DNA of 64,000 nt from Parvibacter caecicola (GTDB lineage: Bacteria > Actinomycetota > Coriobacteriia > Coriobacteriales > Eggerthellaceae), in NCBI RefSeq assembly GCF_003725335.1, contig NZ_QIBY01000003.1, positions 91,915 to 155,914 of the forward strand, given 5' to 3'. Numbering within the stretch: the first letter of the stretch is position 1; each line of letters begins with the position of its first letter. The position numbers were made by a program, and so were the translations under genes. Below the pieces are notes generated by a model. The model worked only from the letters and a program-made list of their open reading frames with translations. It did no database searches and was not told the origin of the DNA. This document shows, in pieces, positions 1-8,573 of this stretch.

Positions 1-641
1 GCCGCCAGCCCCACCGACAACAGCGTTACGCCGCCGGCCATCAAAAGCGCCGACAGCCCGTCGAAACGGCCCCGCACTGGCTGGCGCTCGTCGCGCACCA
101 CAAACCAGCCCAGAATCGCAAACAGCACGCCGAAGTCCAGCGGCACGCAGAACACGCTGGCCCAGCCGAACCGCGACACCAGAAAACCGGTCACAATGGG
201 GGCGGTTGCCGGCCCGATGGTGATCATGGAAGAGCCCAGCGCCAAACAGGCGCCCAGGTTCTGCCGGGGCACCCGCTCCACCACCACGTTCATCATGAGG
301 GGAATGAACACCCCCGCCCCCAGCGCCTGCACAATGCGAAACAGCAGCAGCGGCACAAAACCGCCGGAGGCCATGCCCCCCAGCGAACCCGCGATGTTCA
401 AAGCCGCCGCCGCGAAAAACAGCGCCCGCAGTGAAAAGCGCCGGTACAGGTAGGCCATACAGGCCACCACCACCGTCACCACAATCATGTAGCCCGTTAC
501 CAGCCATTGGGCCACCACGGCATCGATGGCAAATTGCCCCATAATGGAAACCAGAGCCATGTTCATAAGATTTTCGTTGAAACCGGCAATGAACGCGCAG
601 CCGTATAAAACTACAAGCAGCATCCGTAGCGACGAGCCCAT
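1..641 (-). CDS. MFS multidrug-type transporter (DHA2/EmrB-like), C-terminus outside window
   Basis: The N-terminal 213 codons of a major facilitator exporter; the gene runs off the left edge of the window. The visible part begins MGSSLRMLLVVLYG and shows about six hydrophobic helices, with a conserved asparagine-rich first helix (FNENLMNMAL) typical of 14-helix drug:proton antiporters. The ATG at 639-641 is preceded by an AGAGG ribosome site about 10 bases upstream. The start of helix 1 resembles the complete MFS protein at 31162-32721 (FNQSLMNIAL), so the two are probably paralogues. Substrate unknown. An inner-membrane location is inferred from the family. Confidence 0.85.
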   Translation of the reverse strand, partial: MGSSLRMLLVVLYGCAFIAGFNENLMNMALVSIMGQFAIDAVVAQWLVTGYMIVVTVVVACMAYLYRRFSLRALFFAAAALNIAGSLGGMASGGFVPLLLFRIVQALGAGVFIPLMMNVVVERVPRQNLGACLALGSSMITIGPATAPIVTGFLVSRFGWASVFCVPLDFGVLFAILGWFVVRDERQPVRGRFDGLSALLMAGGVTLLSVGLA

Positions 642-864
642 GCTTTAATTCCTCTCAACCAAGTTGTTCAAATCTGCCATCCGAAATGGCCGTCTCAAAG
701 CAGCTTAGATGCGAGCGCATTGTGGACACTTCGCCGAGTTCTGCACTGGGTAAGTGTAACGCAAAAGCGGCGGCGCCCCGCCAACGAATCGGTTTCAAGG
801 AAAGCGTATCGGTAACCACGGGCAACCACAGCGCCGCCCTCGCCCTCAAGGGCGCCCGGGCCGT

Positions 865-1377
865 CTACCGGGCGGGCGGGTCGAGCGGATCGTGAGGACG
901 GCGGACGAAGCGCCACACGATGCGCTCCGTTTCCGGCAACTGCTTCGGCTTCAGCTGATGCTCCCACAGCACCAGCACCTTCCAGCCCATGGCCTCCAAA
1001 TCCCGCAGGTTCTGCTGGTCCCGTTCAATGTTGCGGGCGAACTTCGCCTCCCAGTAGTCCACGTTCTTCTTCGGCACAGCCATGTGGCACTGAGGGCAGC
1101 GGTGCCAAAAGCAACCCATCACGAAAATGGCCAGCTTGCGGCCGGGAAACGCCACATCCGGGCGGCCTGGCGCCTTTGCCCAATCGGTGCGGTACCCGGT
1201 GTAGCCCATGCGCCGCAGCAGCTGGCGCAGCTTCACTTCCGGCTTGGTGTCGCGCCGTTTGTTGGACTGCATCGACTTGCGGGTGGCGGTGCTCACCACC
1301 CCGAAATTGTAGCGCTCTTTCGAGACCAGCTTCGATGTGGCAAATTCGGATTGCGGATTGTCTTCAGATGCGTGCAT
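865..1377 (-). CDS. vsr: Very-short-patch (Vsr) mismatch repair endonuclease
   Basis: Vsr nicks 5' of the T in T:G mismatches left by deamination of 5-methylcytosine. The protein (170 aa from the ATG at 1377) carries the family's landmarks in order: DTKPE near the start, GRPDVAF with the presumed catalytic Asp, FVMGCFWHRCPQC (structural zinc ligands) and GWKVLVLWEH. A longer open frame reaches back to 1470, but the ATG at 1377 sits just downstream of a TATAAT box and is the better start. Vsr usually lies next to a cytosine-5 methyltransferase. Here the only such enzyme is the Sau3AI-like one at 37426-38706, so the pairing, if real, is at a distance. Confidence 0.88.
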   Translation of the reverse strand: MHASEDNPQSEFATSKLVSKERYNFGVVSTATRKSMQSNKRRDTKPEVKLRQLLRRMGYTGYRTDWAKAPGRPDVAFPGRKLAIFVMGCFWHRCPQCHMAVPKKNVDYWEAKFARNIERDQQNLRDLEAMGWKVLVLWEHQLKPKQLPETERIVWRFVRRPHDPLDPPAR

Positions 1378-1384
1378 GACAACC

Positions 1385-1390
1385 ATTATA
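1385..1390 (-). promoter_or_regulatory. Putative -10 box of vsr (leaderless transcript)
   Basis: A perfect TATAAT on the minus strand ends 7 bases before the chosen ATG at 1377. Transcription would then begin at or next to the start codon. No Shine-Dalgarno sequence is visible, which fits a leaderless mRNA. A TTGCTT 15 bases further upstream could be the -35 element, although the spacing is short. Confidence 0.45.
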
Positions 1391-1470
1391 GACTGCAGGG
1401 GCGCAAAGCAAGCCAGCGCCGCAACCGGCACCGGGCTCGCGACCAACATCCGAATTGCAGCCAATGGCAA

Positions 1471-1686
1471 ACCCCGTTAAAACTCCAAGCTAGAAAGTAT
1501 CGTTTTATGGCTTCTGAGAAGCCCCCCCCCCCGAATTTTACGGGCAAAAACGGCTTTTATCTGCACTTTTACCAAAAAAAGGGGTTTTTCTCGGCATGCG
1601 TTTGCGCTAGCATCTGCCCTAAGATTCTCCCGCCCTAGTCTGGGGGCTATAGACAGAGGGCGGCTGCACTACTCAGAGGAGCACGC
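1471..1686 (+). promoter_or_regulatory. Adhesin upstream region with 11-C homopolymer
   Basis: This 216-bp gap precedes the adhesin. It contains an uninterrupted run of 11 C at 1522-1532, about 155 bp before the start codon, followed by AT-richer DNA and an imperfect hairpin (about 1630-1663, CCGCCCT against AGGGCGG) with TATAGA in its loop. The start codon at 1687 is preceded by GAGGAG. Long C tracts are prone to slipped-strand mispairing, so promoter spacing could vary between cells. That consequence is inferred. Confidence 0.5.
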
Positions 1687-4600
1687 ATGTCCGAAACGCA
1701 CATCATTTCACGGAACTGGAAGCACAAGAAACACCGCACTACCCAAGCTTTGTCGGTGGTGGTTTCTCTCACATTGGCGCTATCGTTGTTCGGCGCCGCC
1801 GGGCTGCCGGCGTTCGCGGAACCAGCAGCCGACGAATTCGAAACCCCCATCAGCGACGTGCTTATGAACGAAGCCGACGAAACCACTGGCAACGAATTTG
1901 CGCAGACCCCCCCCCATTCGTTAAATTCCGATTCCGGGGAGCAAAGTCAACCGCAAGATGAGGGCGAAGCCATCGGAGCCGAAGAAGCCAAAGCGAATGA
2001 GGTTCCTGACGAAGACGAGACCATTCTCGACATCCCTGCTGTCACCGACTTGAGCGACGGGGACGAAAGCCCAAGTGCCCGCACTTCCGCCCGAAGCATC
2101 TCCGATGCAGCGCTTGCCAAGCACGTGGTGGAGGGCGTAAACCCCGAAAACACCGTGGTCAACCTGTTCAACTACAGCACCGGCGTTTTCCGCGATAGCA
2201 GCTGGCGCCCCGACCTCAACGGTAGTGACACCATCAGCGCCACTGGCAATGCCACACCCGCCGTTAACTATCAAACCTGGCTAAACAACTCCACCGGCAT
2301 CAATTACGGACACTTGCTCACTTTCGGCGACGGCATGCGCCACCTGGGTTACTGGAACCAAGGTATTGTGGCGTCTTATGGCGACATTGCCCTCGAACGT
2401 CCCGGCATGCAGAACATTGTGGCGCCGCTGCTCACCGACGGCTATCCCAGCATCAACGACGACGAAACCTCCGTGGGCCCCAACGGCGCTGAGCTGGGCG
2501 GTTACAACTCCAATCCGCCCCTGTACTCCACGGCATGGCGTACGCTAACGTCCGGCGGAATCCCCTACAAAGAAATGATTTACTGGAATGCGGGTCCCGA
2601 TTTCCAGGCCAGCGGACAAGGAACATTCGAAAACCCCAGATTCAATCCCGTCAAAGCCACCAACGTCAGCAAGGCGGTACAGGCGCGCGTGGTGAAACCG
2701 GGGCTTGATTCCAGCGACAACGGCGAAGACGGCACCTATACCCTTACCCCCGAACAACTGTCGCTGAAATACTTGTTCGACCCCGCCGTACCCCACGGCG
2801 GCAAGAAGTCCTACAGCAACGTCACCGGCCTGTTCCAGGTGGACGACGAAGGCTATTACTACTACAACATGCGCGACAACTTCGCAGAATTCGTAAATGC
2901 GCCCACCACCATCGACGGCGAAGCCAGCAGTGGCCATTTCGTGCTTTACGACGCTCCCGCCGGCCTGCGTACCGACGGCACCGACAGCGTCGGCAACTTC
3001 TTCCCTTTCAACAAAGCTGCCGATGTTTTCAGCGAAAAAGACGGCAAGCTGGTCAACCTGCTTAACGCCAGCAACAGCTATGAAGAAACCGCCGCCAGCA
3101 AGCCCTTCGCCGACCATCACTTGGGCATGACCATGGAAACCAATTTCCGCCAGCCGGTAAAAGGCCTGGTAGGCGGCAAGCCCATGACCTTCGAATTCGT
3201 TGGCGATGACGACGTGTGGGTGTTCATCGACGACGTGCTGGTGCTGGATTTGGGCGGCATCCATTCGGAGCTGTATGGAACCATCGACTTTTCCACTGGC
3301 GATGTGAACCTGGGCACTGCCTTCAACTCCAATGGCAAGATTTACGATGCCGACGGCAACTACATCACCGAGCCCGTAATCAAGACCACCATCAAAGACA
3401 TGTTCACCCGCGCTGGCAAGGCTGACGGCACCCAGTGGAACGGCAACGCCTTCGCCTCCAGCACCTCTCACACCTTGAAGATGTTCTACCTTGAGCGTGG
3501 CAACTACGACTCGTCCATCGCTGTTCGCTTCAACCTGCAGCAGGCACTGTACCAGCAGATTAAGAAAGTAGACCAAGACGGAAAACCGCTGGAAGGAGCC
3601 GAGTTTGAGCTGTACTCGGTGGAAACCCCCGCCGGAATCAACGCCCAGAACGCCAGCACGGTTGAACTTGCCGACGTGACCCCTAAAAAGCTGGAAGCCA
3701 CCGTCACCACCGACGCAAACGGCGAGGCGAAGTTCGTGGACAACGTAACCTCTCGCGGCGACAAGCTGGAGCCCTTCAATTTTGCCGATCGCTACAACGC
3801 CGACACCCAGGAGGGGCTGCTGTACATCCTGCGGGAAAAGAAAGCACCTGACGGATACAAGCCTCTGCCCACTGATATGCTGGTGCGCTTCGATCCCGAA
3901 CGCACCATTCTCATAGTGAACAACCGCTACCAAACTGGCGCCTACGCCAGTTTCAACAGCTACGTTAACGGCATCACCGGATCCACCTTCTACGGGCAAG
4001 TCGGCGAAGACGGCGGCTTGGTGGAGTACATCCCCGGCACCCCGCCCGTTTCCGAAGAGACGCAAAAGAACGGCCTGGTAGTTACCGTACCCATGTTGAA
4101 AAAGCAAACGGGCAACAAGCTATGGCTGCCTCTGTACGGCGACAACCTCACCGGCTTCCAAACAGTGGAGTACCCAGAGGACGTCAACCTAGACGACCCG
4201 GCCCAGTACCGACTGGCCGCCCGCGAGGTTACGTTGAAGGCTGCCCTCATGCAAGCCGCAACCGCCTACGCCAGTGACGGTCAAGCATGGCACCTGAACT
4301 GGGACAACGAATCGAAACGCCTCACCGCCACACTGGAGAACCTGCCCGGCCGCGCCGACCGTTATCTGAACACCAACCCCGAGGGCGACATGCGCATGTT
4401 CTATGCCATCATCACCCCCGAAGCGCTAGCGAAGACCCTGGGGGAAACAGAGGCGGTAATTGCTTCCATGTCCGCTGATGAGAAATACCGTGCGCTGGGC
4501 GAGATGGCCTACAACATCTTGAACCACACCAACTCCACCAGCGCTCCCGAATTTCAAGAGCTGATCGACACCATAAACCCCGGCACCGCCAGCTCCACCT

Positions 4601-6090
4601 ACGACCAGCGGGGCTACACTCCCCTCGACTCGCGCCAATTCATTCGCAACTTCCGTTCGGTGCTCTACATTCCCAACGAGCAGCGGCAATTGCGCGTGGT
4701 GAAAGTGGACCAGAACGGCAATCGCGTGAACGGCGTGCAGTTTGGCCTGTTCGCAAGCGAGGAAGCTGCTAAAGTCGGCACCGCCCCCATCGCCAAGGGC
4801 GTCACCTCTCTGGTTGAGGGGCAAGAAGGCATGCTTATTTTCGAGCCAGAAGAAAGCCACACCCTTCACAGTGAGGGCTTTGGCAACGGCTACGCCAACA
4901 TGAGCTGGCCAGCCGGCAGCGCCGACGGCACCGTTGCCACTTACTACTTGAAAGAGCTCTCGGCGCCGGATGGTTTCACTATAAACGAAACCATCATCCC
5001 TGTGAAAGTGGGGATTTACTCCATCTACGCTGACGCCGGAGTTGCCAATGACGGCGTAAGCGTAATGGCCGGCGTGGGCAAACTCACCCAGACAATGGTG
5101 AAATTCGCCGCCGATGGCGATGTGAACATCACCCTGCGCGACATCACCGCCTTCGCCCAGAAGCAGGCGTCTGACAGCTTCACCATGGCCGGATGGCAAG
5201 ATGACCTGCTGGCCGAAACCGATGGTCTTGAAGTGCCCCGCTTCATGAATCTGCACTACGGCCAGAACGCCACCATCGACTACGGCCTGTCCGATGCCGA
5301 CGGCGGCAAGCTGTACGAGCCCTTCTTCGTCACCGACGAAGGCTTTATCCGCACCCGTGTGCAGCAGAACCTGCATGCCCACGACGACCCATCCGACCCC
5401 GAGCATTCTGACAGCAACGCCGACGACTTGCTGGACATGGACATTACCAGCCTGTTCAGCCTGATCAACACCGTGGTGGTTACCGACACTGACACCAACG
5501 TCCCCAAGGCGGGCAAGCTGCAAGTGAGCAAGACAGCGGAAGGCGACAACCTCGCCACCAACGATTACCGCCATTTGTTCCACTTCCGGTTGGAGTTCTT
5601 CGGCCCCGATGGCAACGCGCTCGAAGACAGTTTCAGCTTCTATGGCACCGACCGTACCGGCAGGGTGAAGAGCGGTCAGGTGCTGCCGCTGCACCACAAC
5701 GAGGCGGTTACCATTCTGGGCGTACCCGAGGGCACCACCTACCGGGTGACGGAAATCGATGGCAACAAAGACGGCTACACCGTGCTGCCGGCGATCGAGC
5801 AAAGTGCAGAGGTGACTGGCGAAGACCTGTACGAAGCGAATTTCGTGAACACTCGCAACCCGGTGACACCGCCCGACAACCCCAACGGCGACGACCCCGA
5901 TGACGATCCGCAGGGTGGCGACGGATCAGAGGGCGACGATCCAACCAATACCGGCAAGCTACTGCCCCGCACTGGCGACAGCCCGATGCTGCCCACGGTC
6001 ATAGGCGCCATGGCCGTGGCCGCAGCAGTGGCGCTGGTGAGCCGTTGCCGCCTGCGCCAGCAACGGCAGCTCGCCACCCACCGCCGCTAA
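1687..6090 (+). CDS. Large LPXTG-type surface adhesin with fibro-slime and SpaA-like domains
   Basis: A 1467-aa cell-wall protein. A signal peptide with a basic N-region (KHKKHR) and a hydrophobic core ends near residue 44 (PAFA). Residues 50-150 are acidic and low-complexity. A fibro-slime domain lies around 380-630 (FEFVGDDDVWVFIDDVLVLD near 500). SpaA/Cna-B-like modules begin near 628 (VDQDGKPLEGAEFELYS) and 1004 (VDQNGNRVNGVQFGLF), and a further pilin-like isopeptide domain lies around 1270-1390. The C-terminus is a standard sortase signal: LPRTG at 1426-1430, hydrophobic helix, arginine-rich tail. It is monocistronic, with GAGGAG before the ATG. A run of nine C at codon 74 could switch the frame off. 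Role inferred: attachment to host or food polymers. Confidence 0.9.
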   Translation: MSETHIISRNWKHKKHRTTQALSVVVSLTLALSLFGAAGLPAFAEPAADEFETPISDVLMNEADETTGNEFAQTPPHSLNSDSGEQSQPQDEGEAIGAEEAKANEVPDEDETILDIPAVTDLSDGDESPSARTSARSISDAALAKHVVEGVNPENTVVNLFNYSTGVFRDSSWRPDLNGSDTISATGNATPAVNYQTWLNNSTGINYGHLLTFGDGMRHLGYWNQGIVASYGDIALERPGMQNIVAPLLTDGYPSINDDETSVGPNGAELGGYNSNPPLYSTAWRTLTSGGIPYKEMIYWNAGPDFQASGQGTFENPRFNPVKATNVSKAVQARVVKPGLDSSDNGEDGTYTLTPEQLSLKYLFDPAVPHGGKKSYSNVTGLFQVDDEGYYYYNMRDNFAEFVNAPTTIDGEASSGHFVLYDAPAGLRTDGTDSVGNFFPFNKAADVFSEKDGKLVNLLNASNSYEETAASKPFADHHLGMTMETNFRQPVKGLVGGKPMTFEFVGDDDVWVFIDDVLVLDLGGIHSELYGTIDFSTGDVNLGTAFNSNGKIYDADGNYITEPVIKTTIKDMFTRAGKADGTQWNGNAFASSTSHTLKMFYLERGNYDSSIAVRFNLQQALYQQIKKVDQDGKPLEGAEFELYSVETPAGINAQNASTVELADVTPKKLEATVTTDANGEAKFVDNVTSRGDKLEPFNFADRYNADTQEGLLYILREKKAPDGYKPLPTDMLVRFDPERTILIVNNRYQTGAYASFNSYVNGITGSTFYGQVGEDGGLVEYIPGTPPVSEETQKNGLVVTVPMLKKQTGNKLWLPLYGDNLTGFQTVEYPEDVNLDDPAQYRLAAREVTLKAALMQAATAYASDGQAWHLNWDNESKRLTATLENLPGRADRYLNTNPEGDMRMFYAIITPEALAKTLGETEAVIASMSADEKYRALGEMAYNILNHTNSTSAPEFQELIDTINPGTASSTYDQRGYTPLDSRQFIRNFRSVLYIPNEQRQLRVVKVDQNGNRVNGVQFGLFASEEAAKVGTAPIAKGVTSLVEGQEGMLIFEPEESHTLHSEGFGNGYANMSWPAGSADGTVATYYLKELSAPDGFTINETIIPVKVGIYSIYADAGVANDGVSVMAGVGKLTQTMVKFAADGDVNITLRDITAFAQKQASDSFTMAGWQDDLLAETDGLEVPRFMNLHYGQNATIDYGLSDADGGKLYEPFFVTDEGFIRTRVQQNLHAHDDPSDPEHSDSNADDLLDMDITSLFSLINTVVVTDTDTNVPKAGKLQVSKTAEGDNLATNDYRHLFHFRLEFFGPDGNALEDSFSFYGTDRTGRVKSGQVLPLHHNEAVTILGVPEGTTYRVTEIDGNKDGYTVLPAIEQSAEVTGEDLYEANFVNTRNPVTPPDNPNGDDPDDDPQGGDGSEGDDPTNTGKLLPRTGDSPMLPTVIGAMAVAAAVALVSRCRLRQQRQLATHRR
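1907..1915 (+). repeat. 9-C homopolymer inside the adhesin coding sequence
   Basis: Nine consecutive C lie about 220 bases into the adhesin gene, in its low-complexity acidic region. With nine residues the frame is open to the end of the gene. Gain or loss of one base would truncate the protein before every folded domain. This is the classic architecture of a contingency locus. Switching itself cannot be shown from one sequence. Confidence 0.6.
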
Positions 6091-6104
6091 ATCAGTCCCA
6101 ACGG

Positions 6105-6150
6105 CCCATGAAAAAAGAAGCAGAGAAATCTCTGCTTCTTTTTTCATGGG
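6105..6150. terminator. Bidirectional terminator between adhesin and focA
   Basis: A perfect 22-bp inverted repeat (6105-6126 and 6129-6150) with a 2-base loop starts 15 bp after the adhesin stop codon. The stem includes A6 and T6 runs, so either strand gives a hairpin with a U-rich arm. It lies between convergent genes and probably serves the adhesin first. Confidence 0.8.
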
Positions 6151-6190
6151 CCGACAGGGGACGGGGTTAACGTCATGCGGCTCGCCCACT

Positions 6191-6223
6191 TTCTTAGGCA
6201 GAGATTCTATCTCTGCCTAAGAA
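6191..6223 (+). repeat. Dispersed palindrome, copy 1 (core GGCAGAGAT / ATCTCTGCC)
   Basis: 15-bp perfect arms around a TCT loop form the longest copy of a hairpin found five times in the window. The other copies are at 45382-45410, 46954-46982, 55322-55350 and 61833-61861. The flanking bases here (TTCTTA/TAAGAA) extend the palindrome, whereas the other four copies share a TTCGTAG flank. It lies in a convergent intergenic region and may add transcription termination for focA. Confidence 0.75.
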
Positions 6224-6253
6224 GCCAGCGGGGTTGCCTCGCAGGCAGAGAGA

Positions 6254-6283
6254 GGTGACAAAAGTGTACGTCCCCTTGTCACC
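6254..6283. repeat. Palindromic repeat GGTGACAA...TTGTCACC
   Basis: Eight-base perfect arms enclose a centre containing ACGTCCCC, just after the stop side of focA. The architecture (GTGACA-type arms around a GTCCC centre) resembles the GAGACA palindromes at 32718-32818, 33985-34051 and 51677-51706. It may be a diverged member of the same family or a focA terminator. Confidence 0.45.
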
Positions 6284-6291
6284 TTCCGAAG

Positions 6292-7113
6292 CTACTTGCG
6301 GCGGTAGACGAACCAATAGGCAGCTCCCACGATGGCGCCGCCGACGATGTTGCCCGCCGTGGCCAGCGCGATGTTGCACACCATGCTGCCCACTGTGATG
6401 GCCCCCGCCGCACCGAATCCGGCGCTGTTCAGGGCAAACCCCATGGGCAGGAAGAACATGTTGGCCACGCAGTGCTCGAAGCCGCAGGCCACAAAAGCCG
6501 AAATGGGCAGCAAGATGCCCAGCACCTTGTCGGCCACCGTCTTCGCCGAAAGGCCAATCCACACCGCCAGGCATACCAGAATGTTGCACATGACGGCCTT
6601 CACAAAAAGCGTCAACGGATCCAGCGCCACCTTGCCGGCTGCCACCGACACAAAGGCCTCCCCCACTTCGCCGCCATTCATTCCTTGCACGTTCGCAAAA
6701 AATACCAGCGCCACCGCCACCAGGCTGCCGGCCAGATTGCCCAGCCACACCAGCGCCCAGCTGCGGGCCAGAGCCGCGCCGCTGATTTTCTTCGAGGCCC
6801 TCGCGCACACCATGAGAATATTGCCGGTGAACAGTTCGGCGCCGCAACACAGCACCAGCACCAGCCCTAGGCAAAAGCACAACCCCCCCACAGTGCGCTG
6901 CACGCCAAAGGGCAGGGTGGGATCGCCCAAAAACGTACAGAAGTACATGGCGCCGAAACCAATGAAGGCACCCGCCAGCATGGCCGACACGAAGCAGCGG
7001 GCCGCAGGCATGGCGGCTTTCGTTTCCGCCACCTTCTCCACCTTGGCCTCGGTGGCGGCCGGCGTCAGTTCGTCGGGGCTGATGGACAGCAGGTCTTCCT
7101 TGGTTATGGTCAT
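6292..7113 (-). CDS. Formate/nitrite transporter family (FocA/NirC) channel
   Basis: 273 aa with six membrane helices after a 45-residue cytosolic N-terminus. Family signatures are visible: CCGAELFTGN, NILVCLAVW and ACGFEHCVANMFFLP, the last containing the gating histidine. FNT proteins form pentameric inner-membrane channels for formate, nitrite or hydrosulfide. In an organism rich in molybdoenzyme respiration, formate or nitrite are the likely substrates, but these motifs do not discriminate. The gene stands alone, convergent with the adhesin. Its ATG at 7113 is preceded by an AAAGGA-type site. Confidence 0.9.
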   Translation of the reverse strand: MTITKEDLLSISPDELTPAATEAKVEKVAETKAAMPAARCFVSAMLAGAFIGFGAMYFCTFLGDPTLPFGVQRTVGGLCFCLGLVLVLCCGAELFTGNILMVCARASKKISGAALARSWALVWLGNLAGSLVAVALVFFANVQGMNGGEVGEAFVSVAAGKVALDPLTLFVKAVMCNILVCLAVWIGLSAKTVADKVLGILLPISAFVACGFEHCVANMFFLPMGFALNSAGFGAAGAITVGSMVCNIALATAGNIVGGAIVGAAYWFVYRRK

Positions 7114-7527
7114 GCGGCGTCCTTTCTTTGGTTCGCTCCATTAAAAACCACGGGGCGGCGCTGGGGGCGGATGGTCGGCCCCAGCGGCGCAAACCGAACC
7201 TTGTTGCACTATCATAGGGGAAAGAGAGAAACCGGCGGCGGTACGCGACGGTCAACCGAAAAACCGCACGAGCGCCCCTTGTTCCGCGCGGCGGAAGCGG
7301 CCGCCGCGAGCGATGCGATGTGGCCCACCGGCGCGCCTCGCATCGAGCGGTCGGCGCGGCGCGGGCAAGCATCGGCCCGCGCGGTCACTGGCGGGCATGC
7401 CGGGGGCATCCAGCCCACCACTTCGCCAACCACGCAAGAAGAGCCGCTGTCCCCATGGCCGCCGGCAACCGAAGCGCCACTTCGCCAGCTCATAAGGGGA
7501 AGCCCTCACGAAAACGAAGGAGAGACC
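7114..7527. other. Intergenic region, divergent promoters of focA and GNAT
   Basis: This 414-bp stretch separates the divergent focA and acetyltransferase genes. It is very GC-rich. An open frame continues upstream of the acetyltransferase, but its composition (Arg/Pro/Ala-rich) and the strong ribosome site at 7516-7524 argue against coding. No repeat or clear promoter was recognised. Confidence 0.4.
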
Positions 7528-8061
7528 ATGGCCAACCTCACCGTCCGCAAGGCAACCACCGCCAATACCGATGCCGTCATCGACTTCTACGCCCGCATGA
7601 TCGACGAGATGGCCGGCACCGACTTCGACGTGCTGTGGAAGCACGATGTGCATCCTTCCCACGCCTTCCTGCGGGAATCGGTAGAGCACGGCTACCTGTA
7701 CCTGGGCATTGCCGAAGACGGAAACATCGCCAGCGCCCTGGTGGTGGACCGCACGCCAGCCGACGGCTACCAGCAAGTGCCTTGGCGCGTGACAGTGACC
7801 GATGGCGAAGCGGGCATCGTGCACGCGGTGGCCACGCTGCCCGCCTATCACGGCAACGGCTTCGCTCGGGAGCTGATGGAGGCGGCCATCGCCACCAGCC
7901 GCGCCGAAGGCCTGAAGGCGTTGCGGCTGGACACCTTCGTGGACAACGTGCGCTCCCACGGCCTCTATGAGAAACTGGGCTTCACCAACGTAGGCACCTT
8001 CCCCGTGTTTTACGACGACCTCGGCACCGTGCAACTAGACATGTTCGAACTGCCCCTGTAG
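7528..8061 (+). CDS. GNAT-family N-acetyltransferase
   Basis: 177 aa starting at the ATG behind AAGGAGAG. The acetyl-CoA-binding core is visible: IVHAVATLPAYHGNGFAREL (motif A; the usual R/Q-x-x-G-x-G/A is HGNGFA here) and LRLDTFVDNVRSHGLYEKLGF (motif B), as in amino-group acetyltransferases acting on small molecules. The substrate is unknown. The frame stays open 119 codons upstream of this start, but that extension lacks family similarity and a ribosome site. Monocistronic, followed by a repeat cluster. Confidence 0.85.
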   Translation: MANLTVRKATTANTDAVIDFYARMIDEMAGTDFDVLWKHDVHPSHAFLRESVEHGYLYLGIAEDGNIASALVVDRTPADGYQQVPWRVTVTDGEAGIVHAVATLPAYHGNGFARELMEAAIATSRAEGLKALRLDTFVDNVRSHGLYEKLGFTNVGTFPVFYDDLGTVQLDMFELPL

Positions 8062-8210
8062 CGCACCAGCACGCGCCGCCATCAGCCAGCGCACTTCGCC
8101 CGCCGGGCGGCACCGTATCGCCCCGGCACCGCGCTCCGCCACACGTTCCCCCACTCCCCGCCGCCGCGCCCCAGCCTCCAAGCACCACGCACCGGCCATC
8201 GGGCCGCGAA

Positions 8211-8413
8211 ATTGCCACATCCTCGTTTTTTTGACGGCCCGTGTCACATTTTCGAGGATATGGCAATTTCGGGTCCCTGTTTTTGCCACATCCTCGTTTT
8301 CGCTGCAGATTTCGCACAAAACGAGAGGATGTGGCAATTTTCCGCTCGGTTTTTTGCCATATCCTCATTTCCGTGACAGCAGGCGTCAAAAAAACGAGGA
8401 TGTGGCAAAACGC
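8211..8413. repeat. Cluster of three hairpin repeat units (TTGCCACATCCTCG arms)
   Basis: Six copies of a 14-16-bp word (TTGCCACATCCTCG or its complement) alternate in orientation at about 8215, 8253, 8285, 8320, 8355 and 8392. They make three stem-loops about 70 bp apart. The first and third units also share their loop (TGACG...GTGTCAC / GTGACAG...GCGTCA) in opposite orientation, so they are inverted copies of one ~60-bp element; the middle unit has a different loop. Short open frames rich in Trp/Gln across the region come from the repeats and are not genes. Possible REP-like element or structured RNA. Confidence 0.75.
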
Positions 8414-8573
8414 GCATGAACGACGCGTAACGGTATGGGGGCTTCACCCTTACGGCGCAAAAGATTGAGGATGCGCGGAGCGGGCGGTGCGGTAAAACCA
8501 TGCATCAGCATGCCCCGATGCCCCAGCGGTCGCGCCACGTTGCGCCGATGGGGACGAAGCGAAAGGAGCCCTC

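Noticed and set aside
7171..7527. 119-residue N-terminal extension of the acetyltransferase
   Set aside because: Arg/Pro/Ala-rich, without ribosome site; a strong AAGGAGAG site precedes the internal ATG at 7528.
8035..8501. Several short overlapping frames with MWQ/GNEDMAKN-like peptides
   Set aside because: They are translations of the TTGCCACATCCTCG repeat cluster on both strands and have no independent support.
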